Shown piece by piece: positions 27,857-36,529 of a stretch of DNA of 64,000 nucleotides. A program made the position numbers and the translations under genes. Below the pieces are notes generated by a model. The model was not told the DNA's origin. It did not search any database and saw nothing but the letters and a program-made list of their open reading frames with translations. Each line of letters opens with the position of its first letter. Position 1 is the stretch's first letter. Source of the DNA: Novosphingobium cyanobacteriorum (GTDB lineage: Bacteria; Pseudomonadota; Alphaproteobacteria; Sphingomonadales; Sphingomonadaceae). The stretch covers positions 124,001 to 188,000 of the forward strand of contig NZ_JAROCY010000001.1 in the NCBI RefSeq assembly GCF_029436685.1, read 5' to 3'.

Positions 27857-28291
27857 CTACATCCGCCCTTCGCGCCTGGCATGCTCGGCAACCAGCGCCG
27901 CGAGAATGAAGCCGCCGACCAGCCCGACATGTTCGAAGAAGGCATTGGTGGCCATGAACCGGTCCTGTCCCTGCATGGTCCAGAACGCGTTCGCGACGAA
28001 GGCCGCGAGCAGGGTGAAGACCCCGAGCATGCCTGCGCCCAGCCACACGAACCGGCCGACAAGGATCAGCAGCGGCCCGATGACCTCGACCGCGATGGTC
28101 AGGCCGGCCCAAAGCGCAGGCGGGTTCATGCCGAAGTGTGCCTGTTCGGCGACCGCGCAGCCCCAGTCCGTCAGCTTGGCGATGCCGCCGATCAGATAGG
28201 CGCCTACCAGCAGCAGCCGTGCGACAAACCATGTCGGTGGCCAATCGAGGATCGCATGGATCAGCCTGGGTTCGCCATCGCGCATCGCCAT
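27857..28291 (-). CDS. DoxX-family membrane protein
   Basis: 144 residues with four hydrophobic segments, and the DoxX signatures ARLLLVGAYLIGGIAKLTD, AVEVIGPLLILVGRF and the C-terminal EHVGLVGGFILAA. DoxX proteins are four-helix membrane proteins linked in various bacteria to quinone or thiosulfate redox reactions and to oxidative-stress resistance. The ATG is within TGATG at the amidohydrolase stop, so translation is coupled. The family is confident, the role only inferred from neighbours such as Dps. Confidence 0.85.
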   Translation of the reverse strand: MAMRDGEPRLIHAILDWPPTWFVARLLLVGAYLIGGIAKLTDWGCAVAEQAHFGMNPPALWAGLTIAVEVIGPLLILVGRFVWLGAGMLGVFTLLAAFVANAFWTMQGQDRFMATNAFFEHVGLVGGFILAALVAEHARREGRM

Positions 28292-30243
28292 CACACCGCC
28301 CAGCAGCCGCAGCCAAGCGCGCCCCAGAAGCTCTGGACGTCGGCAGCCGGAACGCTGGCACCCAGCGCCGCCGCATGATCGTGCCCGTGCACCGTGCAGG
28401 CGGTGCCGCATCCGCAGGCGCCGGCCATCTTTGCTGCCGTTTCCGGCTGGCGGTGATAACCGCCGAACGTACGCACGGGGGACCAGTCCGGCATGGGGGC
28501 AGGCAGGGCCGGGGCGAGTGTGGCGAAATCTCCTTCGCCATGAACCACCTTGCCGCCCAGCAGGGTCAGGACCGAGCGGATGTGCGGAATGTCGAGTTCG
28601 GGCACGGCGAAGTAATCCGCCGAAAGCAGCGCACAATCGGCCAATTGGCCTGCCTTGACCTGCCCCTTTTTGCCGACCTCGCTGGAGAACCACGTGTTCT
28701 CGTGCGTCCACATCGCCAGCGCCTTTTCCCGGCTGACCCGGTTGGCGCCGGGATAGAGCGAGAGGCCGCCCACGGTTCGCCCGGTTAAGAGCCATGACAG
28801 CGAGACCCAAGGGTTGTAGCTCGCCACGCGCGTCGCGTCCGTGCCCGCGCCAACGGGCAGGCCGGCGGCGATCATCCGCGCGATCGGCGGGGTTCGCTCA
28901 GCCGCGCGGCGGCCATAGCGTTCAACGAAGTATTCACCCTGGTAGGCCATGCGGTGCTGCACCGCGATCCCACCGCCCAGCGCGGCGATGCGGTCGATGT
29001 TACGCTCGCTGATCGTTTCGGCATGGTCGAAGAACCAGTTGATGCCCGCCAGCGGGACATCGCGATTGACCTTTTCATAGACGTCAAGCGCCCTGCCGAT
29101 GGTCTCGTCATAGGTGGCGTGCAATCGCCAGGGCCAGCGGTTCTCCGCCAGCAGGCGGATCACCGGTTCGAGGTCCCCCTCCATCGATGGCGGCATGTCT
29201 GGCCGCGCAACCCGGAAATCCTCGAAGTCCGCCGCGGTATAGACCAGCATCTCGCCCGCGCCGTTGTGGCGATAGCTGTCGTCGCCCTGGCCGGGTGAAA
29301 CCTGCTTCACCCACCCGGCGAAGTCGGCGAGTTCCTCCTTCGGCTTCTGCGTGAACAGGTTGTAGGCGATGCGGACCGTGAGCTGGCCTTCGGCGTGCAG
29401 TTTTTCGATCACGCGGTAGTCGTCGGGATAGTTCTGGAAACCGCCCCCGGCATCGATCACGCTGGTCACGCCCAACGAATTGACCTCGCGCATGAAGTGG
29501 CGGGTCGAATTGATCTGGTAGTCCTCGGGCAGCTTCGGCCCCTTGGCCAGCGTGGAATAGAGGATCGTCGCGTTGGGCTGGGCCAGCAGCAGGCCGGTGG
29601 GATTGCCGGCCGCATCGCGCACGATCTCCCCACCCGGCGGGTCCGGCGTATCCTTGCCATAGCCCACCACGCGCAGCGCCGCGGCATTGAGCAGCGCGCG
29701 GTCATACAGGTGAAGGATGAACACCGGCGTATCGGGCGCCACGGCATTCAGTTCCGCCAACGTGGGCAGGCGCTTTTCGGCGAACTGGTGCTCGGTGAAG
29801 CCGCCCACCACGCGCACCCATTGCGGCGCCGGGGTCCGGTCAACCTGCGCCTTCAGCATGGCCATCGCATCGGCCAGGGTCGGCACCCCGTCCCAGCGCA
29901 GCTCCATGTTGAAATTCAGCCCGCCCCGGATGATGTGCATATGGCTGTCGATAAGGCCGGGGATAAGCCTTCGCCCGTGGCCGTCGATCACGGTGGCTTC
30001 GGGAGCGGCGGCGCGCACCTCAGCCTCGGACCCGACAGCCAGGAAGTGCCCGTCGCGAATGGCCACCGCCTCTGCCCGGGGGTTTTCCCGATCAAGCGTG
30101 GTGACAAGGGCGTTCACGATGATCAGGTCGTTGGACATGGGGGCAGGCTTTCCATTGCTGCGGGCAAGGCCCAGACCGGGAAGGAGCGACAGGGCCGAAG
30201 CGGCTATGGCGCCGGCAAGCGTCTCGCGTCGCGTCGCGCTCAT
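28291..30243 (-). CDS. Tat-exported YtcJ-like amidohydrolase with Cys/His-rich tail
   Basis: 650 residues. The N-terminus has a twin-arginine signal (SATRRETLAGAIAASALSLL). The amidohydrolase barrel carries the metal ligands GLIDSHMHI (HxH), LHATYDETIG, WFFDHAETIS and VGAGTDATR, as in the YtcJ/AmAH_like group that hydrolyses N-substituted small molecules. An unusual C-terminal tail from about residue 606 has C610, C612, C616, H619, H621, H623, C645 and C647, which suggests an extra metal site. Export before folding in the cytoplasm is consistent with a periplasmic metalloenzyme. Coupled to XapX upstream (ATGA) and DoxX downstream. Substrate unknown. Confidence 0.88.
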   Translation of the reverse strand: MSATRRETLAGAIAASALSLLPGLGLARSNGKPAPMSNDLIIVNALVTTLDRENPRAEAVAIRDGHFLAVGSEAEVRAAAPEATVIDGHGRRLIPGLIDSHMHIIRGGLNFNMELRWDGVPTLADAMAMLKAQVDRTPAPQWVRVVGGFTEHQFAEKRLPTLAELNAVAPDTPVFILHLYDRALLNAAALRVVGYGKDTPDPPGGEIVRDAAGNPTGLLLAQPNATILYSTLAKGPKLPEDYQINSTRHFMREVNSLGVTSVIDAGGGFQNYPDDYRVIEKLHAEGQLTVRIAYNLFTQKPKEELADFAGWVKQVSPGQGDDSYRHNGAGEMLVYTAADFEDFRVARPDMPPSMEGDLEPVIRLLAENRWPWRLHATYDETIGRALDVYEKVNRDVPLAGINWFFDHAETISERNIDRIAALGGGIAVQHRMAYQGEYFVERYGRRAAERTPPIARMIAAGLPVGAGTDATRVASYNPWVSLSWLLTGRTVGGLSLYPGANRVSREKALAMWTHENTWFSSEVGKKGQVKAGQLADCALLSADYFAVPELDIPHIRSVLTLLGGKVVHGEGDFATLAPALPAPMPDWSPVRTFGGYHRQPETAAKMAGACGCGTACTVHGHDHAAALGASVPAADVQSFWGALGCGCWAV

Positions 30244-30503
30244 TGGGGGCCGTCGGGTCCGGGCGTGTCATCCGGTTTTGCCGGCAGGCCGGTGACCCGC
30301 TCGGCGCAGTTGCCTTTCCAGAAGGCCGCCACCTCCCGCCCATGAAGCACCTGCTTCGCCAGCGGAACAGCCTGTTCGCCCAGCAGCATGCCGAGCAGGC
30401 CCAGCAGTGCGATCGTCGGGGGGGCGGGCGATCGCGTTCCGAGGAGGCTGTAGATGGCGCCGACCAGCAGGCCGACACCGAGGCTGGCAAGATAGGGCTT
30501 CAT
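30240..30503 (-). CDS. XapX domain (DUF1427) membrane protein
   Basis: 87 residues starting MKPYLASLGVGLLVGAIYSL, then GTRSPAPPTIALLGLLGML and GEQAVPLAKQ. This is the XapX signature, two short membrane helices with an RSPAPP loop. Function unknown; XapX genes commonly accompany isochorismatase-like and amidohydrolase genes, exactly the neighbours here. The start at MKPYL matches the family; a 14-residue longer start is possible. The C-terminal extension (WKGNCAERVTGLPAKPDD) is soluble and unusual for such a small protein. Confidence 0.85.
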   Translation of the reverse strand: MKPYLASLGVGLLVGAIYSLLGTRSPAPPTIALLGLLGMLLGEQAVPLAKQVLHGREVAAFWKGNCAERVTGLPAKPDDTPGPDGPQ

Positions 30504-30541
30504 GGGCAGGAGGCTCCCGCTGGGAGAGGGGGCGCGGGAGA

Positions 30542-31219
30542 TCAATGACCTTCGGGATGGGGCGCTTCATGGGGGAAGGAGCCGCGCTGCAGCGCCTTGT
30601 GAACCATGGTGTAGGCGTAATCCACGCCCATGCCATAGGCGCCGAAGTGTTCGCGCACGATGTCCATCACGCCGTTGTAGGTATCGCGGTGGGCCCAATC
30701 GCGTTGCAGTTCAAGCAGGGCGTTGATCGTGGTGAGTGAATGCGCGCCGGCCTGTTCCATGCGCCGCACGGCTGCGTCATGCGCTTCCTGCGAAGTGCCG
30801 CCCGAGGCATCGGTGACGATGTAGATCTCGAACCCTTCCTCGATCGCACAGAGCGTGGGATAGAGCAGGCAGGCCTCGGTCCACAGCGCGGCGATGACCA
30901 GCTTCTTCTTACCGCTGGCCTTCACCTGGGCAACCAGCTCGTCGGAATCCCACGAGTTCATCGAGGTGCGCTCGATCGGCTTCTGCTGCACCACGTCCAG
31001 CAGTTCGGGCCAGATGTAGCCGGAGAAGGACTCTGTTTCCACCGCGGTAAGGATGATCGGCACGTTGAACAGCTTGGCCGCCTTGGCCAGCGCCACGGTG
31101 TTGTTCTTCAAGGTCTGGCGATCGATCGTGGTCACGCCAAACGCCATCTGCGGCTGATGGTCAATGAAAATGAACAGCGTGTCGTCGGCGTTGATCAGTT
31201 TCTGTGAGCGGAAGGACAT
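30542..31219 (-). CDS. Isochorismatase-like cysteine hydrolase (YcaC type)
   Basis: 225 residues of the cysteine-hydrolase fold. The catalytic Asp is in LFIFIDHQPQMAFGV, the Lys around ASGKKKLVIAAL, and the nucleophilic Cys in WTEACLLYPTLCAIEEG. The motif MNSWDSDELVAQV and the overall length fit the YcaC group, whose physiological substrate is unsettled. Cytoplasmic, no signal. It lies 30 bases after dps and 38 before XapX in the same operon. Isochorismatase itself is unlikely because no siderophore genes are present. Confidence 0.88.
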   Translation of the reverse strand: MSFRSQKLINADDTLFIFIDHQPQMAFGVTTIDRQTLKNNTVALAKAAKLFNVPIILTAVETESFSGYIWPELLDVVQQKPIERTSMNSWDSDELVAQVKASGKKKLVIAALWTEACLLYPTLCAIEEGFEIYIVTDASGGTSQEAHDAAVRRMEQAGAHSLTTINALLELQRDWAHRDTYNGVMDIVREHFGAYGMGVDYAYTMVHKALQRGSFPHEAPHPEGH

Positions 31220-31249
31220 CGGACTGGCTCCGTGATTTGAGCGTGTGGA

Positions 31250-31732
31250 TCAGTGGGACTGCAGGTGGGCTTCGACGAACCAAAGCTGCTTGTCGGTCTC
31301 GCGCGAGATCTGGGTAAAGAGGTCGGCGGTGTCGGCATCGCCGATTTCCTCGGCCTCGCCGATGGCGGTGCGGACAAGCTTGCCGAATTCGCCCAGGCTG
31401 CCGGCCAGCGCTTTCAGGTGCGCCTCCCCCCCGCTGGCTTCCAGTGGATAGCCATAGAGCGAGGAGGCTGCGGCGGTGGTGGTTACCCGTCCGTCGGCCA
31501 CATGGCCGAGCGTGGTGATGCGTTCGGCCAGCAGGTCCACGAACTGCTCGATCTCGTCATGCACGCTGTCGAACAGCTGATGCAGTTGCAGGAAGTGCGG
31601 GCCCTTCACGTTCCAATGGGCCTGCTTGGCCTGCGCCTCAAGGTCCAGCGCGTCGGACAGGCGCGCCTGCAGCAGCGTGCTCGCATTCTTGCGGACGTGT
31701 TCGGACAGGTCGATGCGGCTGGTGTAGGTCAT
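31250..31732 (-). CDS. dps: Dps-family DNA-binding ferritin-like protein
   Basis: 160 residues forming a four-helix ferritin-like subunit. The ferroxidase-site motif AHWNVKGPHFLQLHQLFDSVHDEIEQ-type stretch is present (key ligands in HWNVKGPHF and HDEIE). Dps dodecamers oxidise and store iron using hydrogen peroxide and protect DNA during starvation. It starts four bases after the upstream hydrolase stop, so it is expressed with that operon, which points to an oxidative or stress role for the whole unit. Confidence 0.95.
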   Translation of the reverse strand: MTYTSRIDLSEHVRKNASTLLQARLSDALDLEAQAKQAHWNVKGPHFLQLHQLFDSVHDEIEQFVDLLAERITTLGHVADGRVTTTAAASSLYGYPLEASGGEAHLKALAGSLGEFGKLVRTAIGEAEEIGDADTADLFTQISRETDKQLWFVEAHLQSH

Positions 31733-31736
31733 TGGA

Positions 31737-32708
31737 TCAGCCCTTGATGAACGCGAGGAGATCGGCGTTGATCACGTCGGCGTGGGTGGAGGCCATGCCG
31801 TGCGGCAGGCCTGGATAGGTCTTTAGTGTGCCCTTCTTCACAAGCTTGATGGCAAGCAGCGCGGAGTCCGCGATGGGCACGATCTGGTCGTCCTCGCCGT
31901 GCATGATCAGCACCGGAACGTCGATTTTCTGCAGATCGTCGGTGAAGTCGGTCTCTGAAAAGGCCTTGATGCAATCATAATGGGCCTTGGCGCCGCCCAT
32001 CATGCCCTGTCGCCACCAGTTGTCGATCAACCCCTGGCTGACCTTGGCGCCGGGCCGGTTGAAGCCGTAGAACGGCCCGGAAGGCACATCGCGGAAGAAC
32101 TGCGCACGATTGGCGACCAGCGCTGCGCGAAAACCGTCGAAGACTTCCATCGGCAGACCGCCGGGATTGGCCGCAGTCTTCAGCATGATCGGTGGAACCG
32201 CGCCGATCAGCACTGCCTTTGCCACTCGACCGGGGCGTGCCCGGGCAACATAGTGCGCAACTTCCCCACCGCCCGTGGAATGCCCGATGTGAACAGCATT
32301 GCGCAGGTCGAGATGGTCGGCCAGCGAAGCGACGTCCGCCGCGTAGGTATCCATCTCGTTGCCGGTGTCGGTCTGGGTGGAGCGGCCATGCCCGCGCCGG
32401 TCATGCGCGATCACGCGAAAGCCGTGCTGAAGGAAGAACATCATCTGGTTGTCCCAGTCGTCTGCCGTCAGCGGCCAACCGTGATGGAACACGATGGGTT
32501 GGGCATCCTTCGGACCCCAGTCCTTGAAGAAGATCTGCGTGCCGTCCTTGGTGGTTACGGTGCCCATGGCGTGGTCTCCTGATGGCGCGGCGGCCGCGCC
32601 AAGGGCGCTGCCGGGAACGGTGGCGATTGCGGCTCCGGTGAGGGAGGCGGCGGCGATGAAATGGCGGCGGTCCAGCCCGAGGCCGGCGGGAAGCGATCGG
32701 TCGGTCAT
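31737..32708 (-). CDS. Tat-exported alpha/beta hydrolase (non-haem chloroperoxidase/arylesterase type)
   Basis: 323 residues. The N-terminus has a Tat signal ([20 protein letters not shown]). The hydrolase core has the oxyanion region [14 protein letters not shown], nucleophile Ser in [11 protein letters not shown], Asp in [10 protein letters not shown] and His in YPGLPHGM. This matches cofactor-free chloroperoxidase/arylesterase enzymes, which hydrolyse esters and form peracids. The start at 32708 follows AAAGGGAAC; a longer frame upstream is not supported. It is the first gene of the eight-gene operon and faces the divergent response regulator across 178 bases. Most relatives are cytoplasmic, so the Tat signal is notable. 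Confidence 0.88.
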   Translation of the reverse strand: MTDRSLPAGLGLDRRHFIAAASLTGAAIATVPGSALGAAAAPSGDHAMGTVTTKDGTQIFFKDWGPKDAQPIVFHHGWPLTADDWDNQMMFFLQHGFRVIAHDRRGHGRSTQTDTGNEMDTYAADVASLADHLDLRNAVHIGHSTGGGEVAHYVARARPGRVAKAVLIGAVPPIMLKTAANPGGLPMEVFDGFRAALVANRAQFFRDVPSGPFYGFNRPGAKVSQGLIDNWWRQGMMGGAKAHYDCIKAFSETDFTDDLQKIDVPVLIMHGEDDQIVPIADSALLAIKLVKKGTLKTYPGLPHGMASTHADVINADLLAFIKG

Positions 32709-32886
32709 GGTGTTCCCTTTCGAACCGGACCAAGAGTGCGCCCCTGACGAGCCGGGCGGAACACCCGCTCGGGGGGATATCGGCCCCGCTTTTGAGTGGC
32801 TACCAAGCCCCGTCGCGGCGTGATAATCGGAACGGGTCGGCTGCAGGTGATGGGCGTTTGCAGGCGGCACAGCCCGGAATCCCTGC

Positions 32887-33522
32887 ATGCCTGCCGCCAC
32901 GGCCGATCCGATCCGCATTCTCATCGCCGATGATCACCCCATCCTGCGCGAAGGGGTGGGGTCGGTGATCGCGCTGCAGGACGACATGGTCATCGCCGGC
33001 GAAGCGGCCACCGGGCTGGAAGCGGTGCGGCTCTATCGTGATTTGCGGCCTGACATCGTGCTGATGGACCTGCGCATGCCGGAGATGGGCGGGGTGGAGG
33101 CCATAGGTGCCATCCGGGCAGAGGCGCCCGAAGCGCGGATCATCGTGCTCACCACCTATTCGGGGGATGCCAAGGCGCTGGAAGCAATGCGCGCGGGGGC
33201 GGCCGGTTTCCTGCTCAAGAGCAGCCTTCGCCGCGAACTGTTGAGCGCGATCCGCACCGTCCACCGGGGGCAGCGCCACCTTCACCCCGATGTGGCGCAG
33301 GAAATCGCACTGCACGCCATCCAGGATTCGCTGAATGCGCGCGAAGTCGAGATCCTGCAGATGATCGCCGGGGGCCATTCCAACAAGCAGGTGGCATGGC
33401 GGCTTGGCGTGGCCGAGGAAACGGTCAAGTCCAACATCAAGAGCATTTTCTCAAAGCTCAACGTCAGCGACCGCACGCATGCGGTGACCACTGCGGCGCG
33501 GCGGGGCATCATTGAACTCTGA
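32887..33522 (+). CDS. NarL/FixJ-family response regulator
   Basis: 211 residues. The receiver domain (9-125) has the acidic pair in IADDHP, phospho-acceptor D61 in [13 protein letters not shown] and Lys in FLLKSS. The LuxR-type helix-turn-helix (about 145-205) reads [20 protein letters not shown], then [17 protein letters not shown]. Its stop overlaps the kinase start by eleven bases, so the two proteins form a cognate pair. It is divergent from the eight-gene operon and is the obvious candidate regulator of it. Confidence 0.93.
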   Translation: MPAATADPIRILIADDHPILREGVGSVIALQDDMVIAGEAATGLEAVRLYRDLRPDIVLMDLRMPEMGGVEAIGAIRAEAPEARIIVLTTYSGDAKALEAMRAGAAGFLLKSSLRRELLSAIRTVHRGQRHLHPDVAQEIALHAIQDSLNAREVEILQMIAGGHSNKQVAWRLGVAEETVKSNIKSIFSKLNVSDRTHAVTTAARRGIIEL

Positions 33523-36514
33523 TGTTCCGACGCGGCGGTGGCGATCGCGCATAGCCGGCGCGTTGGCCGCGGGATTGCTGCTGCTGGTCCAGTTCAACGC
33601 TCGGGCTGCATCGGATCGACCAGCGGCGGATGCCCTGCGGGGCTTCCGCATAACCCACTGGTCGCTGGAAGAGGGGGCGCCCAGCCGGATCAACTCAATC
33701 ACCCAATCGGCCGACGGCATGCTGTGGATCGGTGGCGTGGACGGCCTGTTCCGCTTCGATGGGGTTACGTTCGAAAAGGTGGAGAGCAGGCGGCGGCTGG
33801 TGGTGGCACAGGTATTGGCTGCGCGCAGCGGCAAAGTCTGGGTCGGACTGGCGCGGGGGCAGGGGCTGCTGGTCTACCGCGAGGGGGCGCTTCGCCCATC
33901 AGCCATGCCCAACCCTTCGCGCGAAGTGAACGACATTGCCGAGGATCGCGACGGTGCCATCTGGGTGGCGCGCGGCGGGCGCAGCGTGCGATCGTTGGCG
34001 CGATACTCCGGCGGACGGTGGCAGGAATTCGATGCGGCTTCCGGCCTGCCGGACCAGCCGGTGTGGAACCTGCTGGTCGCGCGTGATGGTACGCTGTGGG
34101 TCGTGCTCGAACACGCGATCTACCGGCGCAGGCCGGGCGCGGAAAGGTTCGAACCGACCGGGCTGGCCGTGCCGCCGCGATCGAGCCTTGCCGAAGATCC
34201 GGATGGCGGCATCTGGCTGTCGGACAGGCTGGGTATACGGCGGGTCGCAGTGGCAGGTTCGGGCGCGATCATGCGCGGCCCGCTTCACCGGCACCCTGAA
34301 CCGGCGGGCGGCACCCGCACCCTTTTCGATCGCCACGGCGACCTGTGGGAGGCGACCTGGAGCGACGGCGTGGTGCGGGTGATCAATCCGCTGGGAAACC
34401 CGCGCAAAATCCGCGTGGCGCGGCTCGACATGACACTCGGCCTGCTGTCCGACCAGACCCGCGCCATCTTCCGCGATCGCGAGGGGAACGTCTGGGTCGG
34501 CACGGAGCTGGGGCTCAACATGCTGCGCCGGGTTCCCATCACCGCCCCGCCGGGCATTCCTGTCAATTCATCCAGCTCCTACCGCCTTGCACTTGCTGCC
34601 GACGGCACCGTCTTTGCCGCCGAAGCGAGCGGCGTCTATCGCATTGCCGGTGGCGCGGAGCCCTTGCTGGCCTTGCGCACCGACAGCCCTGTGGACGCCC
34701 TGTGCCGCAGCGCGTCCGGCGGCGTCTGGGTCGTCACCGGCAACCAGGTCATCAGGCTGGCGAGAGGGCAACGGGCTGCATCGCCCAAGCCTACGCCGTT
34801 CACGGCGCAGGCCTGTGCCGAAGACGCGATGGGGCGGCTTTGGCTGCCGGCACTGGACAAGGGGCTGTTCGTGTTTGCCAACGGCCGATGGACCACCTGG
34901 CCGGGGCTGGGGCCCGGCATCGGGGTGCCCGGCAATGTCGCCATCCTGCCGGATGGTCGCCCGGTCATCCATTTTCGCAACGGCGTCCCTTCCGGACCTG
35001 TGCCTTTCGTGGGTATCGACGAACGTTCCGCGCCGAGCGAAGGCATCGAAGGCATGCTGATGGGGCAGGGGACCGTGCTGGTCAGCGGAGCGGCCGGCCT
35101 GGCCGCCCCGTTCCTGCCCGGCCGGCCGCTGCTGGACAAGGCGCGCTACCCGTGGGCGGCGTCGCTCAACGGCCTTGCCGAAGGGCCTTCCGGCTATACC
35201 TGGGCCGTGGGGGACGAAGGGGTTGTCCGCCTGCGCACCGCCGATCTTGCCCGGGCCCTTGCGCATCCGGGGGCGCCCGTTCCCACTCGCCTTTTCGATT
35301 TTCGAGACGGCCTCAACAGCTTCGTCCAGAAGGGCGGGGGCGACCAGATCGTCGTCGGTGGCGATGGACGGGTCTGGTTCGCCACACGCCGCAACGTCCT
35401 CTCGATCGATCCGGGTTCGCTCTCGGTCAATCGCATGCCGCCGTCCGTGCAGGTCAGGACGATCCAGGCAGGGGCGCGCACCCTGAACGCGGCAGACGGC
35501 CTGCAACTGCCCGCGGGGACAACGCGCGTGGAAATCGGCTTCACCGCGCCGAGCCTCTCCGTGCCGCAGCGCGTGACTTTCCGCTTTCGGCTGAACGGCG
35601 CGGACGGCGGCTGGACCACGGTCAGGAATGTCAGGCGCGCGGTGTTTTCCGATCTCGGTCCGGGCGACTACACGTTCGAAGTGCTCGCTGCGAACGAGGA
35701 TGGCGCATGGAGCGCCAGGCCCGCGCGACTTCGTTTTCAGATCGCACGCGCATTCCACCAGACATGGTGGTTTCGCGTCACGGCGGCGCTGGTGCTTCTG
35801 GGCCTGCTTTATGCCGGATTCAGCCTGCGTCTTAGCCAGGTGAGCGGCCAGATCCAGCAGCGGATGCTTGCCCGCACGCATGAGCGGGAGCGGATCGCCC
35901 GCGAACTGCACGATACCATGATCCAGGGCGTGCAGGGCCTGATCATGCGCTTTCAGTCCGTGGCCGATCGCTTTGCCGACGATCCGCGGGCGCAGGCGGT
36001 CCTGGTCCCAGCGCTGGACCGGGCGGAGGAAATGCTGGTGGAGGGCCGTGAACGCGTGAGCGGCCTGCGGCGTGCGGACGAGCGCGACTTCGTGCGGGAA
36101 GTGCAACGACTGACAGCCGACGAGATCTATCCTGCCGGGCTGATCGGCCCCCTGGTGGTCCGTGGCCGACCCCACCGCCTACTGCCAGAACTGGTTGATG
36201 AAGTTCTCGCGGTCATTTGCGAGGCGCTGAACAATGCCGCGTGCCATTCGGGCGCGACACGGGTGGATGTCGGCGTGGTCTTCGGTCCGCTCAGGTTTAC
36301 CGTCTTCGTGCGCGACAATGGCGTGGGGATCAGTCCGGACTTCGTTTCGCCAAAGGGCCGGCCGGGTCACTACGGCCTGCTCGGCATATACGAGCGCGCA
36401 CGGGCGATGAAAGGCAAGCTGCGCATTGAAAGCGCCGAAGGCTTCGGCACCGAAATCCGCCTGAAGGTGCCCGCCCGCTTCGCCTACCTGCCCGACGGAA
36501 TCGCTGCCAGGTAA
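33512..36514 (+). CDS. Beta-propeller sensor histidine kinase (HisKA_3 type)
   Basis: About 1000 residues. A signal or anchor segment (IAGALAAGLLLLVQFNARA) leads to a large periplasmic region with repeated propeller blades of the two-component regulator propeller type (ADGMLWIGGVDGLFRFDG, REGNVWVGTELGLNML, DGRVWFATRRNVLSI). A Y_Y_Y domain comes next (about 660-740, RFRLNGADGGWTTV), then a membrane helix (VTAALVLLGLLYAGFSL), a HisKA_3 dimerisation helix with H800 in RELHDTMIQGVQG, and HATPase_c with RDNGVGISPD and GLLGIYERARAM. The start is a TTG inside the regulator's 3' end and is uncertain by a few codons. Confidence 0.88.
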   Translation: MNSDVPTRRWRSRIAGALAAGLLLLVQFNARAASDRPAADALRGFRITHWSLEEGAPSRINSITQSADGMLWIGGVDGLFRFDGVTFEKVESRRRLVVAQVLAARSGKVWVGLARGQGLLVYREGALRPSAMPNPSREVNDIAEDRDGAIWVARGGRSVRSLARYSGGRWQEFDAASGLPDQPVWNLLVARDGTLWVVLEHAIYRRRPGAERFEPTGLAVPPRSSLAEDPDGGIWLSDRLGIRRVAVAGSGAIMRGPLHRHPEPAGGTRTLFDRHGDLWEATWSDGVVRVINPLGNPRKIRVARLDMTLGLLSDQTRAIFRDREGNVWVGTELGLNMLRRVPITAPPGIPVNSSSSYRLALAADGTVFAAEASGVYRIAGGAEPLLALRTDSPVDALCRSASGGVWVVTGNQVIRLARGQRAASPKPTPFTAQACAEDAMGRLWLPALDKGLFVFANGRWTTWPGLGPGIGVPGNVAILPDGRPVIHFRNGVPSGPVPFVGIDERSAPSEGIEGMLMGQGTVLVSGAAGLAAPFLPGRPLLDKARYPWAASLNGLAEGPSGYTWAVGDEGVVRLRTADLARALAHPGAPVPTRLFDFRDGLNSFVQKGGGDQIVVGGDGRVWFATRRNVLSIDPGSLSVNRMPPSVQVRTIQAGARTLNAADGLQLPAGTTRVEIGFTAPSLSVPQRVTFRFRLNGADGGWTTVRNVRRAVFSDLGPGDYTFEVLAANEDGAWSARPARLRFQIARAFHQTWWFRVTAALVLLGLLYAGFSLRLSQVSGQIQQRMLARTHERERIARELHDTMIQGVQGLIMRFQSVADRFADDPRAQAVLVPALDRAEEMLVEGRERVSGLRRADERDFVREVQRLTADEIYPAGLIGPLVVRGRPHRLLPELVDEVLAVICEALNNAACHSGATRVDVGVVFGPLRFTVFVRDNGVGISPDFVSPKGRPGHYGLLGIYERARAMKGKLRIESAEGFGTEIRLKVPARFAYLPDGIAAR

Positions 36515-36529
36515 AGCGGCGGGGCTGAA

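Noticed and set aside
30542..31219. Siderophore isochorismatase (EntB-like)
   Set aside because: No siderophore synthesis genes nearby and the motifs fit the YcaC-type hydrolases better.
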